Below, one piece after another: positions 27,767-28,374 of a stretch of 28,374 nt of DNA. The stretch's first letter is position 1. The number at the start of each line of letters is the position of its first letter. Under the pieces are notes generated by a model. The model worked only from the letters and a program-made list of their open reading frames with translations. It was not told the DNA's origin and made no database searches. This DNA comes from Candidatus Moraniibacteriota bacterium (lineage in GTDB: Bacteria > Patescibacteriota > Minisyncoccia > CAIUEV01): assembly GCA_016867255.1 (NCBI GenBank), contig VGKB01000005.1, forward strand, positions 1 through 28,374, written 5' to 3'. A program made the position numbers and the translations under genes.

Positions 27767-28374
27767 ATGCGCATTGCCATTGACATCAGAAAAATCGGTA
27801 AGAAAAGCACGGGCGATGAAACAGTTTTTTATTATCTAGTTAAGGAGTTGGCCAAACTTCAAAAAAGCAAAAAACACAATTTTTTGCTGCTGACTGACGA
27901 AGACGCGAGAAAAGCGGAAAAAATCCTCGCTCCCCTTCCCGATAATTTTCAGATACACCAAATCACTCCCGCCGCCAAACTCTTTTGGACTTTTTATTCT
28001 TTGCCGAAATTTCTTGGGAAGAACCCGGTGGATTTACTGCATGTCCAGTACACCGTGCCATTTCACTTAACCCGAAAAATAAAAGTGATTACCACTATTC
28101 ACGATGTTTCTTTCCGGGTTAATCCCGCTTGGATAAGAAAAATAGATAGTTTTTTACTGAACAGGGCTCTCCCTCCGTCGCTCAGAAGGGCTGATGGTGT
28201 GATTACCGTGTCGGAATTCTCCAAAAAGGAAATAATGAAATATTATCGCTATCCCGGAAACAAGATATTTGTGACTCATCCTGCGGTGGATGACCGATAT
28301 TTCGGTTTAACAAGCAGTAAAGATGCTAAAAAAACAGTAGCGGGAATTATCGGAGGGGACTTCCCTTTTATCCT
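27767..28374 (+). CDS. GT4-family glycosyltransferase, 3' end beyond the window
   Basis: The first 202 codons of a GT-B fold glycosyltransferase of the GT4 group (mannosyl/glucosyl transferases using nucleotide sugars). The start MRIAIDIRKIGKKSTGD is the typical N-terminus of this family (MRIxIDxR...G). Later come VDLLHVQYTVPFHLTRKIKVITTIHDVSFRVNP and ADGVITVSEFSKKEIMKYY with the expected spacing to NKIFVTHPAVDDRYF. The catalytic C-terminal half lies outside. The ATG at 27767 has a TATAAT box at 27750-27755, leaving a very short leader if that box is used. Together with the GT39-like protein and GalT it points to synthesis of surface glycans. Confidence 0.88.
   Translation, partial: MRIAIDIRKIGKKSTGDETVFYYLVKELAKLQKSKKHNFLLLTDEDARKAEKILAPLPDNFQIHQITPAAKLFWTFYSLPKFLGKNPVDLLHVQYTVPFHLTRKIKVITTIHDVSFRVNPAWIRKIDSFLLNRALPPSLRRADGVITVSEFSKKEIMKYYRYPGNKIFVTHPAVDDRYFGLTSSKDAKKTVAGIIGGDFPFI

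Overview
The window looks like part of a small-genome Candidate Phyla Radiation (Patescibacteria, Parcubacteria-like) chromosome. The signs are compact, moderately AT-rich genes with few Shine-Dalgarno sequences, a DUF5652-type two-helix protein, a C39-like peptidase fused to a membrane hydrolase, a VanW protein, a cassette of TraC-like protein, VirB4, PH-domain protein and pilin/transglycosylase, and many short palindromic repeats between genes. This assignment rests on family recognition, not on a phylogeny.

Layout. 1-735: the end of an orotate-phosphoribosyltransferase-like gene, then terminators for both strands. 735-1735: a hypothetical gene and a remarkable tRNA-Leu locus on the minus strand. 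1735-4434: murD and an amino-acid permease (minus), separated by a 143-bp MITE-like element. 4495-5466: a DHH phosphoesterase (plus). 5711-10832: a minus-strand run of membrane hydrolase/C39 peptidase, DUF5652-like protein, murB, Hsp20, RluA-type pseudouridine synthase, nusB and rpmF. 11038-12852: VanW protein (plus). 12853-13534: no large gene, but a strong promoter, a phenylalanine-rich leader ORF, alternative hairpins, a Cys-rich small ORF and a strong terminator. 13535-19281: DedA, galT, tRNA-Gly, GT39-like glycosyltransferase, malic enzyme and thioredoxin reductase (all minus). 19371-19512: the second MITE copy, inverted. 19517-21490: two hypothetical minus-strand genes. 21657-27407: a plus-strand type IV secretion or pilus-like cluster. 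27767-end: start of a GT4 glycosyltransferase.

How the genes fit together. MurD, MurB and perhaps VanW act on the cell wall. RpmF, NusB, the pseudouridine synthase and the tRNAs serve translation and transcription. GalT and the two glycosyltransferases serve surface sugars. The T4SS-like cluster joins a TraC-like protein, a VirB4 ATPase, a 34-residue membrane peptide, a PH-domain membrane protein, and a single polypeptide with a VirB2-like N-terminus and a VirB1-like lytic transglycosylase C-terminus.

Most unusual points. (1) A complete tRNA-Leu(CAA) gene sits inside the variable arm of a second tRNA-Leu(CAA), which is also interrupted in its anticodon loop and T loop by 30-nt members of one palindromic repeat family; removing the three inserts restores a fully paired 82-nt cloverleaf plus CCA. 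(2) The same repeat family recurs beside tRNA-Gly and inside the MITE. (3) A different palindromic repeat is translated in frame inside murD. (4) A Phe-rich leader with mutually exclusive hairpins resembles an attenuator but has no obvious target gene. (5) VirB2-like and VirB1-like domains are fused.
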